Origin: Undaria pinnatifida | Taxonomy: Eukaryota > Sar > Phaeophyceae > Laminariales > Alariaceae | Direction: 5' to 3' | DNA: 64,000 nucleotides | NCBI GenBank assembly: GCA_012845835.1 | Contig: JABAKD010000026.1 | Coordinates: 13,280,111 to 13,344,110 of the forward strand | In this document: piece by piece, positions 32,481-44,379 of the stretch | Position numbering within the stretch: the first letter of the stretch is position 1 | Layout: each line of letters starts with the position of its first letter | Translations under genes and position numbers: made by a program | Notes under the pieces: model-generated | What the model saw: only the letters and a program-made list of their open reading frames with translations | Databases searched by the model: none | Told to the model about the DNA's origin: nothing

Positions 32481-32961
32481 GTTTTGGTCCGATGAGCGTG
32501 GGCGGTTTGGGCGACGCTTTCCTGTGCTACTTCCCCCCGCCTAGGTTGAATGATGCCTGTTTAAGTGCGATGGCTGCAGACGTACCCTTACTGTGTTGCA
32601 CCCCCTGCACTGCGGTTAGGGTCAGTGCTGCCCAGTTTTGGCTCCTTGTACTGCGGTTCGTGCGGGCGTTACCCATATACCCTACGGTCAGACTGGGCGC
32701 TGCTCTTATGTTGCGGTTATGATGATTGGTACCTTGTTACTGCTGTACTCCTCTTATACGGCTGGTTGACGTGGCTGCTACCATCACTGAGGCTGGACGG
32801 AGTCAAGGCCCATATTGTTGCTGTTTGCTGAAACACAGATATACCGCTACTTGAAGAAGGAACACCACAACAATTTATCTGTCTCCATAGCTTCTTCACG
32901 CGTCGTTCCTATCCCCCCCCCCCCCCTTCACTACACCTAGGCACCATGTTCACCAGTGACG

Positions 32962-33693
32962 ATGGGGGCTACTCGGGGCAGGCTGAGGTCTTCCACGAAC
33001 CCCAACCTGGATGCCCACGAGACAGGGAGAGCTCGCTCGAGATCCCGCGACTCGAGACAGGGGGATCCACCGGTGGCGGGTTCCGGTGACGAGACAGAAG
33101 ACGGAGCACCATACCTCCACCCGTTCCCACCAACCAAGCGGGTCGATTCGCTGGTTCGCGCTGAGAAGAAGACGGACCAACCCCCACCGGACTCGGGGGC
33201 GTCTCGACGCCAGCTCTCGCCAGCCCCGGGGGAGCGCCACCAGCTGCCCCCCCCGCGCTCGACAGGGCACCACCGCCGCCACCTGGGCTCTCCGCTCTCG
33301 ACAGAGCGCCACCCCCAGAGCTCCCGGGACCGGGGCGCCCATGCCGCCCCCTTGGACTTGGCATACGCGGCGGCGCGGGCCCAGCGGGCGCTCGACGACG
33401 CCAACCAGACGATAGCACGCCAACGAGAAGCCACCCGAGAAGGAACAGGGGTTGTGGGCTCGATGAAAAGCAAAAGCAAAATCGCTACGAAAAAAAAATC
33501 GGAGAGACTGGAAGAACGCTGCCACAATAGCATATCAAGCTCGTCGACGCCACATGTGAAATTAAAGGTTGGGGGACACAGAGTGCCCCCTGCAGGTCTG
33601 CCAATTGAGCAGGTCCTCGGAGAGTACTCACTTTCGTTCCTTCGTAGAGATGTAGCTTTATTCGTTTCCACCAGAGCCCGGGATAGCTTCTGA
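32962..33693 (+). CDS. ORF of 243 residues, Arg/Ser/Pro-rich, function unknown
   Basis: ATG at 32962, stop 33691-33693. The protein is strongly basic and disordered-looking, with RARSRSRDSRQGD near the start, many Pro/His/Arg residues, and a short helical Ala-rich stretch (LDLAYAAARAQRALDDANQ) near residue 140. The last ~44 residues and the stop lie in the 270-bp repeat and recur at 30422-30553 behind a different upstream sequence. The frame starts just after the last degenerate minisatellite unit. A 244-residue frame is open on the opposite strand over the same bases, which is common in GC-rich DNA and lowers confidence. Another ATG at 32946 with a better context opens a different, 47-residue frame. 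It could be the gag-like or accessory ORF of a non-autonomous element. No domain recognised. Confidence 0.3.
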   Translation: MGATRGRLRSSTNPNLDAHETGRARSRSRDSRQGDPPVAGSGDETEDGAPYLHPFPPTKRVDSLVRAEKKTDQPPPDSGASRRQLSPAPGERHQLPPPRSTGHHRRHLGSPLSTERHPQSSRDRGAHAAPLDLAYAAARAQRALDDANQTIARQREATREGTGVVGSMKSKSKIATKKKSERLEERCHNSISSSSTPHVKLKVGGHRVPPAGLPIEQVLGEYSLSFLRRDVALFVSTRARDSF

Positions 33694-33828
33694 GATCGGA
33701 GGCGCGTGCCTCCGATCTGATTCCTAACTTCCCCGAATATAAACCGCCAACCTTATCATACGAAACCCATCCAAATGATCTTAAATTCGGATACCTACAG
33801 GCCGTTCGAGGCCGTATCTTAACACTAG
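33552..33828 (+). repeat. 270-bp direct repeat, right copy
   Basis: Same orientation as 30411-30688 and 3.14 kb away. The hairpin after the stop codon is conserved (33691-33716). Sequence outside both copies differs, so the boundaries are sharp (left near gtg.aattaaagg, right at cttaacactag). Confidence 0.9.
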
Positions 33829-33829
33829 T

Positions 33830-36800
33830 GCCACACCCTCTATCGTAGCATGTGTCTTCATACTAAAAACAGTACAGTACATACATCTAAAGAGAGGCCT
33901 TGACGGGGGGAAAACAACTACCACATATGTAGCCTAGACCGTCAACCGATATCGTTTGCCCGCAAGCGAGGGGTCTCAGAACCACGTACGCTGTGCTGGC
34001 GGAGTGCAGTACTTTCTGGACGAAATAAAACGGTTCTGAATTGACGGGGTTCGTTCAACCCAAAATCGCCGGAAGGTCATTCTTGTTTTGCAACACGATT
34101 TTTCTGTATACCTAGGCCATGGGACTGTTCATCGGGTGTGCATTACATATCACTTTTATTTTTCTCCAAACAAATCAGTTTTGAGGTGGGCTGTAGAGCT
34201 CCTGTGGATGTGAGGATTCGTCCCACGCTATGGTGGGTGTATGTAGCAGAAGTATCTTAGCTCCCTAACGTGAGGAAGCTCGATATCTCACCCAAAACAT
34301 GACCTCGAAGAAATTCGTTCGCGCAGCCCGCAACAGCCATTTCTGTGCGCTAGTCCTCAAACGACACCAGGTCCTACCAGCTGCTATAAATTCGTAAAAA
34401 CGATCGTACTAAAGTTCTCCACAGTTGAGGACCTCAAGCGGTCATACGCGCTCGGCTCAAAAACGTGCACCCCATATACCGTGTAATGACTCTCAGGAGA
34501 TTCAGATAGAACGGGTGCACCTCGACCCCCTATTCGTACCTGGTAAACCTACGTAGATAACGCACGCACATGCCTTGCATGTCACCCCCTGCTAGTGATA
34601 TTCAGGGCTCGAAAGCTGATCTGGCGTGACGAACTTTTCGCTGGTACACGGGTGGACTGTATGAACCCCCATAGCCATAGTAGAAGGTTGGCAAAATATT
34701 GACCTTCGGAGCACATTTGGGAACGTCAAATACCACAACACGTGCAGAATTGCCCACGTTCAATGAGCTTCAGGGTGGTTTTGGTGCTCGAAAAGGAGCT
34801 TCCAAATTCTGCCGTTTGAAGTTTGCCGACGAGTCAATCACACGTTAGGGGCGCAGAGGAAGTTCCTGAGTTCCTAGCATGAAAAAAAGCTCAATATCTC
34901 ACCCCGAAACATGACTTCGAAACATATATATTTGCTCGCGCTATCCGACCAAAGCTTTTGTGCGATAGTCCTAAAACAAGTACCCTCTTAACACATAATA
35001 TATGTATCCATTGCAAACTTTGTCGATTTGCAACTAGGTGCTCGGAAATCCATTTCTTCCAGATAGCAGCAGCTAAGTTGATGACGGACATGATTCGACA
35101 TGGTTATGCCAAGGAACGCTTGCGGAGCAAACTCCAATATTTCCGCAAACATTTTTTAATACTTCACCGAAAAGCCGACTAATAAGAGAGTGCACGACCC
35201 GGTTGTACGTGGCAAGTTCTGATGGTTGGTCACTGAGGGTGTTTAGAGATGTATCGAAGGGGAAGGTGAAGCACCCTGGCATGATATACTGCTGAGTGGT
35301 GAGTGGGTACGTCTTTGTACGTTACGTGATTTTCAAGAATGATCGGTTGGATTACAGAAGTTATACAGAATTTATGGGAATGGCTACTTCGCCTGTCCCT
35401 CAAACTTTTATTGCTAAAAAGTGTCACATAGAGAAATGAACAACCGCCGTTTTATGGGAATAGATAGATACAAGAGTGGGGGGGCGGGGGTTGTATTTGC
35501 GTGGATAGGTGGAAACGTAGAAACGTAGGCATAGCTAGCTGCTGTAGACATATAGTATTAGAGTGTAATGCACCGTCGTACCTGAGTAAACAATGTGCGT
35601 GGGCATGTTGAGATATGAGTTACGTGTGTCTGATGTAATGCCATGGACTCGTAAATTCGATTTAACTGGTCAAGGTGGATGTTTGTGGGTTGGGAAGCGG
35701 GTGTATATGACTGTGGAGGTGTATATGGACTGTGTATGTCGATTTCTGGGTGTTTATGGGTTGAAAAGAGAGTGTATATAAGCATGGAAGTGTTTAAGCT
35801 ACATACGTAGGTTACAAGGCCGTTATTAAACACGTGGCCAAAGACGTTACGATACATCTGAGAACTACAACAATGTTAATTATAAGTAGTGTCCGCTTTT
35901 ATATTGTTATGTATGGGTTGTTTTGTCCTCTCGACGAAGTCGATTGAGGAATGAAAATTATGACTAAGACTACCACTCGCAGTTATACTAACCCAAAACA
36001 TACATTCATGATATACACATCAAACACGCTACCTAGGACTGAAGTGTTTCAAAAATTAAACAACGCCAACGATCATGCTAAAACATGGTAGGTTAACAGA
36101 AATAACGAACGTTGCTGAGTCAATATCACGCCGAAATGCAATACTTACACGGTGGAACTAGGGTATCACATGATGTATATCCACCTCGTATCCCTACTGA
36201 TTAAGTAGAAAAAGCTAGTCGTCGACTTTATCCCCAATCATTCAATACATATATGTCGCGTTAAACCTCCCACAGCTCATCACATTTCACCCGCCAATAT
36301 GTCGGGATCCAGCCATCGCACTGAAGAAACACCTACTACTTGGTCCGCGTCAATGTATTTAATAAGCAGATTATTTCTATATATATATATGTAACCTTCT
36401 TGTACACTTCCGTTTTAAGCCTTCAACCCTAGCCTCGCTCGGTATATGTATTCAACCCACACCGTTTAGCAAAATAATGTATACACAAATAGTCAAACTA
36501 TGAACAGCAACGGTACTATAAGTGTATTATGATACCGCTACAACCCATAGTTGTCACGGCTGGTTATTGCATATTTGTCTTCAGGGATAATTATAAATTT
36601 AACCATACTTGACAAATCCACGAGGGAAAACGTTGAAATTCCCAAAACGTCCCTCGCAAATTTGTTTTAAGCCCCCCAAAACAGTTTTCTCGGCGTATAC
36701 GTTTTGCAGATATACGCAACAAGCGCCCCAACCACCGTAAAACAAGACGTATTCGAAAACAACACTCTGAAACAACACGATAACTGAGGACAGTGGAGCA

Positions 36801-37845
36801 CCAGAGAGTGTGTGGTGTTGGTGGTACGACACGACAGTTGATCTGCTTAGTGGTGATTGACTATTGAGGATCTGATGTGGTGTGTGAACGTTATTTAGAT
36901 CTGAAGACAACTGTAGTAGGAGTTTCTACTTATCCTCTTCTGGATCCTGATATGGGGATTCGGAGATGAAGTTGAGATTGGTTGTTTTTTTGTGTTCGGA
37001 GCTAATACAACAACTTCGCTCTCCCTTCCTAGCACCTGAATGGTGCCGACCAGCCCCCCTCAGGCCAAGAGGGGATACTATCTAGTCAGTCGGCCTTGCC
37101 TAGCTTAGGCGTGTCTACATAACGAAGTCTAGAAAATCAACCAAAACATACACATGTAGCAACAACCACCCGGACACAAAATTCTCACAATCATAAGGAC
37201 ATTCGCACATTAAAACCACATATACGTTCACATACGAAACCCAGTCAAGAGATGGAACCCATATACCCTGGGTTCCAAATTGAGGTCCCTACGCGTCAGA
37301 AACATCACATAGTCTATATATAGACTTTTGCACAAACCTAAAATGCGTCAAAACTGCTCCTTGTTAAATAACAGGTTAATCAAGAGCGCACGAACAAACA
37401 GAACGAGAGACCGGGTAATCAGCAGCGCTAATCATTATAGCATTCGCCCACCACATCACCTCCTTTGCAATTGGTTTTGGGCCTTAGCGAACTGGGTCCA
37501 ACGCATGCCCGTAGTGTCTCAGATGGAGTGAAGAGCGGTAGTAAAAACCAAGTGCGCTGCTCGATAACCTGGTCCTGACCGTCGGTATAATGAACAATCT
37601 TCGGGCCGCGTCTCCTCTGTATCAGGTGTGTGAAGAATTTCATTTTGTCGTTTTCAAGCAAGCGGCTGCGTTGACATATACCACCTGGTTTGTTGCAAAG
37701 AAAAGGAACACCACTCAGCGATCATCTACTACACGCTAGGGCATGTTTTCATGAGCACCACCAACAAGAGCACCAGACGTGGACCGACATCCACAGGACC
37801 ACAACATCTTCGACGACACAGGGGTGGGGGGGAAACAGGGCGAAT
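33830..37845. other. Gene-poor stretch with old dispersed repeat
   Basis: No gene recognised in 4 kb. 34040-34300 is one of the best copies of the dispersed repeat with cctaggccatgggactg. Two blocks at about 34255-34380 and 34885-34985 share ctcaatatctcaccc.aaacatgact and later wording, a local duplication. The 35.5-37.3 kb part is AT-rich with (ta)n tracts and short frames only. Confidence 0.45.
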
Positions 37846-37848
37846 AAT

Positions 37849-38551
37849 CGTACACTGGAAAATAATAATGTGAAAAGGAAGTACAGGCAGCCCTGTTAAA
37901 ACTGCGGTAGACCACATTACCAACCTATTACGCAGGGCATTTCGTGCCTACCTGCCGTCTGCATGATCGCCTGACAACCTCTACCAAACGCAGTAGCGTA
38001 TATATGCCTAACGAAGTAACATCATTGAGCGCGAGCACGTCAAGCGCTCCTTTCAAAACAATGACGATATGCACCTCTCCCCCTCGAGTTTAATAACAGT
38101 GACACAGCGCAAACACATCACCTTGCTTGCTGTATTTGTAATATGTATCTCTGTCTTAGAATTGGCGATCTCAGAGCCCCACATCGACACGGTAAAAATC
38201 ATGGGCGTAAAATCGTACATGAGCTAATAGTAATGTGAAAAGGAAGTACAGGCATATATGTTAAAATTGCGGTAGACCACACTACCAACCTATTACGATA
38301 GTATTTCGTTACCGTCTGCACGATCGCCTCCCAACTTATACCAAACGAAGTATGACTAACGAAGTAACGCCAGTGAGCGCGGGTACACCAAGCGTTCCTT
38401 TCTAAACACTGACGATTTGCACTTCTCCCCCTCGTGCTCAATGGTGGTGACATTGCATGACCACATCCCCTCGCCTGTTGTATTTGGCAATATGTATCTC
38501 TTTGTTATAATTAGCGATGTCAGAGCCCCACACCGGCACGATAAAATCATG
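37849..38551. repeat. Two diverged ~350-bp tandem copies
   Basis: 37849-38203 and 38212-38551 align along their length. Landmarks in both are aatgtgaaaaggaagtacaggca, gcggtagaccaca, accaacctattacg, cctaacgaagtaac / actaacgaagtaac, cttctccccctcg / cacctctccccctcg, aatatgtatctct and tcagagccccaca. No coding capacity is evident. Confidence 0.8.
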
Positions 38552-38689
38552 GTAATTACATGGTTGTACCTATCGATCGAAACATTATATCTTGCGATAC
38601 ATGTACAATGACAAATTATGAAGCTATAACACCAAATCTGCTAAAATAATAAACAATACCAGGCAGGTGATATAAAGGGATGTATTCTT

Positions 38690-38880
38690 GCTACTTACAA
38701 CCGTCAGATTTGTCCCCTTCAAGGACTTATAGTTTCCGCGCACAAATTGAAGTGTCCCGCCCGCTCCCCGCCCCCCCCCGATCCCTCTTGTTCAAACGCC
38801 CCACCTAAAATCAAAATCTGCCAGAGTAGTAAACACTACGAGCCAGCTGATATCACCTCATTATCTTCTAGCAGTCCATG
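38690..38880 (+). repeat. Composite dispersed repeat, partial copy c
   Basis: Shares tagtttccgcgcaca, cctcttgttcaaacgcc, acctaaaatc.aaatctgccagagta and gatatcacctcatta with copy a. Its right end fuses with the truncated 3' end of the copia remnant. Confidence 0.65.
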
Positions 38881-41800
38881 CCGTGATGGGGCGTGGAAAC
38901 GTTGTTCTCCCTCCTTGCTCAGAAACCTCTCCTCCGGCTGGTCGAGCGACAGCTCTTTTCCCACACCAGGCGTGTACGTTGAATTGATGCTTGCCATGCC
39001 GTACCGCTCCAGCAGGGACTTAGTATATTTCTCCTGGGTGATGGTCACCGTCCCCTTCTCGTGGCCACGGGTAACACCCATCTCAAGCACGAGTGACACG
39101 GTGCCCATGTCCGTCATTGAGAAATGACTCATGAGCTTCTGCTTGATCGGCCTTAGCACCAGGAGGTATTTTCCGAGCAAGAGAACGTCGTCGACATACA
39201 GGGTCAGGATGTATATATATATATATATATGGCGCCGCACTCCGAGTAGGTGTAGACGCACGGGTCTGACTCGAGATTTTTGAAGCCAACCTCCACCAGA
39301 TGTTTGTCGATCGTGTTCCACCAGTTGATCGGGCTCTGGCAAAAACCGTGTAGGCTTTCCAAAAGTCTCATTTCCAATGGGACTCCGTTTTCGTCAAATT
39401 GCTCGTATCCGGATGGCATCTTGACGTAAACTTCCTCTGTGACATTGGCGTTCAGAAACGCGGTGTTGTAGTCTAGCTGCCAACACTCCAGAGTGTATTC
39501 CGCCGCCATTGCCAGCACCACACGGATGCTCTGGAGCCTGGAGACGGGAGCAAACGTGCAGCCTGCTCTGGAGCCTGCAGACGTGAGCAAACGAGCTGCC
39601 GCAACCAACCCGCTAATTGCCCCCATCCTCTAGTACAACAGCGCGCCCCTTGTGTGAGTTGTCCGCCTTGACGTTGTAAACGCATACTCTTGTGTCCCGC
39701 GGGGACAAAGGTCGCCGGCAGGAGGGTGTAGACATTGTTCTTTTTCAGGCGTGCCCCTTCCTTGTCCAAGGCCGCTTTCCACTTCGTTGCGGTCGGTAGA
39801 GTCATGGCCTCTTTAAAGTTGTTTGGAGTTATCTCCGCATTCTCTCTGGCCGAACAGCTTCGAATTGTCGTCGCGACGTAGGCGTATTCAACGGCAGAGT
39901 CTGTTCCTTACGTCTCATGCGCGATATCCGGCAGCGTTTCCTTGTTATAGAGCCTCAGCCCTCGGAGCTCGAACAACGCGGGTCCGGTGGCGATCGCCGC
40001 TAGGTGAGCAGAATCTGCACGGTTGTGAGCATTACGCCTCACAACGATTTTTCTGCAGTGCCGGCACGCGCAACCGCAGGAGTCGCTTCTAGACGCGAAT
40101 GTCCCCGCTGTTGAAGCGGCTGTGATCCACCCAATGTTGTTTCCAGGGACGTTCCCGTGGGTGACACCTCCTGATCCTGTGGTTCGATAACAACCTCCTG
40201 CCAAATTCCGTCCTTAGGCTCTCCCCCAGGCATCGCTCCTTCTTGCGATGGTCCTGCAGCTCCTTCGGCCAGTGTGTCGCTCCTAGTGATCTCGCTGATG
40301 CGCAGCAAAGAGTTCAGCCACCGGTGGATTGTCTGAAAGCCGCCTCACAGCGATATGGTCAGCAAACGCACCGGGAATCGGTGCCAACACGGAAGTGTAC
40401 TCGCGTAGATCGCGCAGAAAGTCGTCGTTCGTGATGTAGTTGTGGTGGTCCATCACGTTTCTTGGCGGGTTACCCTGCCGCGAAGTTTCTTCCAAAGGTG
40501 GCGGGAATAGGCGCGATGGTGTCTCGATGAAGATGACGTTCCGACTATCCATAACTCGCCGGGTGACCGGCTTGTACACTCGATAGCTCTTGCTGTTGTT
40601 GCTGTACCCAATCAGTCGTCCTTCCACCGCCTTGAGTTCAAGCTTTTTCGAGTACGTCTCATTATGTACGAAGGCCCGGGCACCGATGACTCAAAGAAGC
40701 CTTAGATCCGGCTCCGTCCCGTGTAGCATATTGTACGGAGACTGCATGCCGATCGCGGAGTGCAGCGCCCTGTTACCCAGAAACGCTACCGTGAACATCA
40801 ATTCTCCCCACAGAAACTTTGGCAGTCGGCAAGCATACACTGCACCATAGCTGCAAGAGTTCTTCCAACGCGTTCGGACATGCTGATTGGCTGCGGCGTG
40901 TTGGTGCTGGCGCACTCGAGTGACACCCCCGACTGAAATCAGTAGTCCTGGGACTCCTTGCAGATTAATTCACCCCCTTTGCCCACCCTCAGCCGCTCGA
41001 CGCTGAAACCACTTGGAATCACCACAGATTGTACGAGTACCTGAAATGAGTTGAGAGCGTCGTGCTTATACTCCAGTAAAAAAGCCTCCGTCCACTTGGT
41101 GTCCTCGTCGAAAATGTTTGTTATGTAGCCCCCGAGGGCCCCGGGGGCTAAAGGCCCCATCAGGTCTACGAGAACGAGTTGGAAAGAGAGTTTAACCTTG
41201 TGGTTGGCGGTTTTGGGATGAGCCAGCTGGTGACCCTTGCCCACGGCCCACACATCGCAATCCGGCACAGGCCCGTCGAAACTCACCCAGTTGTTATCAA
41301 GGTTTTCAAGAAGACTTAAGCTCTTGCGGTTGAGGTGTCCTCGTCACCGATATCACAGGTTGGCGTCTGCCGTAGCCTGCATTTCCAGCTCCGGTCGGCT
41401 GTCACCGCCGGCGACGTCCAGCGAGAAAGAGTAAAGATCATGCTCCAGCTCTTGGCGCGGAAATGTGTGGTTGTGTGTTTCCAGCCTTGGATTGGTCATG
41501 TCAAAGATAGAAAACACACCGCTGCGCGCAGCTTGCTTGACAAAGAATAGGCTACGTCCTAGGCCAGGCACAATCAGACACGAAAGTTGAATCAACCGTC
41601 GCACTCCTTTGTCATCGACGACGTGGCCCCGGAGCACTCCTTGCACCGTTTCGTTCAATCTCTCCCCATTGGCGGTTGAGATTTTCCGTGGCACCTCCAA
41701 GATCTCGTACTCTTCCAGTCTGTCCCGAAATCCGGGGATGATAGCGTCCTCGAAATAGTGTCCCGACGCGCCACTCTCCACCCGCACATTTACGGAGTCG

Positions 41801-43147
41801 TTGCTGCAGCCTGTCCGCGGCCTCGCGGTAGGATCGATCGTGAGAGCCGACCCGTTCCGTACTGGTGATACCCCCATAGACGTCGGGCTGTCGATAGGTG
41901 TTCTTGATTTTTGACCATTCGGGTATAAAGGGAGTTGCCAAACGAGAACCACTGATAGTGGAGAGTAGCCACCATCACCAGAGCACGGGTCGTAGCCGTC
42001 AAACCCCCGACGATGTGCTCTCGGAATCCCAGTTGCTGGATCGGTTCTTCCTCGACCATGAAGAGCGAGTCATCAGTCTCTTGTCCGTTGACGCCGCCGA
42101 GCGATCCGAACAGCCCGTTGGTGTCGACTGCTTCATCCGTGGGGTCGAATGGCCAAAATTCTTCCTCCTCCGTCGGTGCTTTCACTGCGGTGAACGAGGT
42201 CGGGCGGTCGATGTAGTTAGTGGAATAGTTGGAGTTACCGGCATTTGCACTGCCAACACCATGCCGGGTGGGGCAGTCCGCATCGCCATTTGTAGTGCTC
42301 CTATGGAAAGAGCGCCACTGATTTCTATCTCCCCCTCTCCTCGCGTATTCTGATCCTGCTTTTCCGTGGCGAGGCAAGTGCTGTTTTCGCTGATGTTACT
42401 GACCCCCTTGATTGGGTCCACGCCGCGCCGGTGCCCCGCTCCTCCTTCAGGATGGCGCAGTCTTGCGTGACGTGTCCGAATCCTTTGCACTAATTGCACT
42501 GTACATCACTGCTGGTGTGGCCCACCACCTGCTCGGCAATGCCGAGGCCTGCGATCGGTTTAGCGCTGACAGAGCGTGAACGGTTGTCGGCGTACGTAGT
42601 GTGTACCATGTGCCGAATGCCGTTCAGCCCATGGTCCCGCCTCTCATAGCTGGCGGTTCGTACCCTCTGGTACTCAAGCGGAAGGGCTTGGTGAATGATA
42701 TTGACGTACCTCTCGTCGTGTACTGTCTGTCCCATTTCGAGGAGGTCACGGCATTCGTCCAGAACCAAAAATAAGTCGTCCGGATCCTGGCCGGGCTCCA
42801 TCTTCGTGTTGACGACTTTCTCGTGACACGCCCTTCTGGCCTCGTTAGTGTGGCCGTTGTACTTCTCAGTCAGAGCCTTCCACGCCACCAGCTGTCCATG
42901 TCCCGCTCCATCTTCAGGCCGCTTCCCCTCGAACGTCTTGACGGCGTTGTTGGCTGAGCCAGATGTCGTGAGAAGTAGAACGCTCCAGAGACATTGGTGC
43001 GATTGTAACCCTTTGTGTTCAGCGACCGCATTAAGCGTCGCGGTGTCGGTGCTGCCCAGGGTAGATGATGATGGCTGGGCCTTGCCTTGAAACACTTCGA
43101 ATACGGCCTTGCCGTACAGAGGCAGGCAGAGGCGCAGCTTGCTCTTA
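38836..43147 (-). pseudogene. Decayed, 3'-truncated copia-type polyprotein
   Basis: Read on the minus strand, gag (43095-42490) contains WKALTEKYN and MEPGQDPDDLF and then a zinc knuckle CN-stop-CKGFGHVTQDC, interrupted by a TAG. The protease motif is VESGASGHYF (41790 region; Asp replaced by Glu if ancestral DSGA). Integrase pieces occur at 41286-40939 (QLVLVDLMGP) and 40915-40283 (LPKFLWGELM, the GRLIGYS...YRVY C-terminal motif). Reverse transcriptase pieces are at 39805-38836 (LDYNTAFLNA, LYVDDVLLL). An (AT)n tract at 39211-39231 is inserted just before YVDD. RNase H is absent; sequence is lost at about 38840. Its lineage matches the + strand remnant at 4640-9060. No LTRs found. Confidence 0.85.
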
Positions 43148-43159
43148 TATTACTCAACG

Positions 43160-44060
43160 TTTACTTGTTCATGCCGGTAAAGACAGAGCACTCCTAGAAG
43201 ACCGTCCGGGTGTTGTTGGACGCCACGCTCTCCATGACGCCCCCTCGACGCTAAATCGGGTCTGTTACTGCAGTGAATTATTACGTAGGTCAATATAATA
43301 GATAAAAGAGCCCGAGTCCCGGTCGCTCTACCGTAAAAAAAAGAAAGAAACAAAGCAACAAACAGACCTGAACAGACAAACAAACGAACGGGTAAGCCAA
43401 CAGACAAACTCGCCCGAGCCTGTTGGAATGTATAGTAGGTAAAAAACGAACCCGAGTCTCGGTCGGGGTGCTGGAAACAAAAAAAAAATCACCCATCCGA
43501 ATCTGTGTTTGGCCCCTGAATTGCGAAACCGAGCTGTGTCGTCGGATCGCTGAAAAAATCAAAACAAAATTGAGGAGCTTTGTGTAAAATCAAAATAGAG
43601 CTGAAAAGCTTTGTGTAAAAATCCCAGCTGCTGCTCCTGCTCCTGCTCCGGGTCCACGAAGGTGCCCGATGCGCGCGCCGCGCTGAAAAAACGATGGCCA
43701 AAACAAATCCTGTTGAGAATAATCGATGATGATACTCCTGCAGTAGACTACGAAGATTGGCGCTGTCAGTTGTTAAACTGACTGAGCAGACACGCTGTGT
43801 GTCGAGGATGTGAAGGATGGATTACTCTTGAAAACATCCGCTTGAGGGCAAAAAAAGGCTTAGGTCACTGATCTGTGATAAGTTCAGATGCGGTTCGACG
43901 AGTGAACGTGGGGTGTGTGCAAACACTCCATTTCCTCAATCTTGATGGTCTCTTACAGCGACGTCTATTGACGGCTTGTCGCTGCAACTCGTCGACTGCA
44001 ATAACTAACTGCTGAAAGGTCTCCTAATGATCCCGTCACTCATAATGCTGTGTATTGGTT
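43160..44060. other. No gene recognised; local duplication
   Basis: Two ~45-bp blocks near 43305-43330 and 43445-43475 share agcccgagtcccggtc.g / aacccgagtctcggtcgg. A second pair near 43565-43625 repeats gagctttgtgtaaaa. Otherwise nothing is visible. Confidence 0.4.
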
Positions 44061-44068
44061 GAATCGCA

Positions 44069-44372
44069 TTTTTTTTTCTCTCACACTTCAACTTTCCAGC
44101 TTCTGGACAAGCCATGGTCACAGGTGTCGTCCCTTCTCCCCCCCGGTTCTTGCCTTCAATTTTTATCGCGCATAGGGTTCAGCAATCCCACTGCTCGTCG
44201 ATTGTTTCATCGAGTGTTGCTAACTCACGCTCTCGCACTTTCCGCAAGTCAGTTTGTGCACAAGAAAAAGTCCCGACGAATTTATACGAGTATGCACTCG
44301 GCGGGGCTCGAACTCACGAAACTGACCTATACCAGGCTCGAGGACACCCTGATACGCCACCGGGGCGACCGG
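44069..44372 (-). mobile_element. tRNA-derived SINE, copy 1
   Basis: On the minus strand it begins with the tRNA-like head (cggtcgccccggtggcgtat...) near 44372. It continues through the family body (gactt.cggaaagtgcgagagcgtgag, cgacgagcagtgggattgctgaacc) and ends after ccagaagctggaaagttgaagtgtgagag in a 9-A tail (44069-44077 as T). It is more diverged in the B box (gagttcgagcc) than copy 3. Confidence 0.8.
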
Positions 44373-44379
44373 TCAAACT

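Noticed and set aside
32937-33671. 244-residue minus-strand ORF
   Set aside because: It is opposite the + strand ORF in GC-rich DNA, has no motifs, and does not include the repeat-encoded C-terminus in a meaningful frame.
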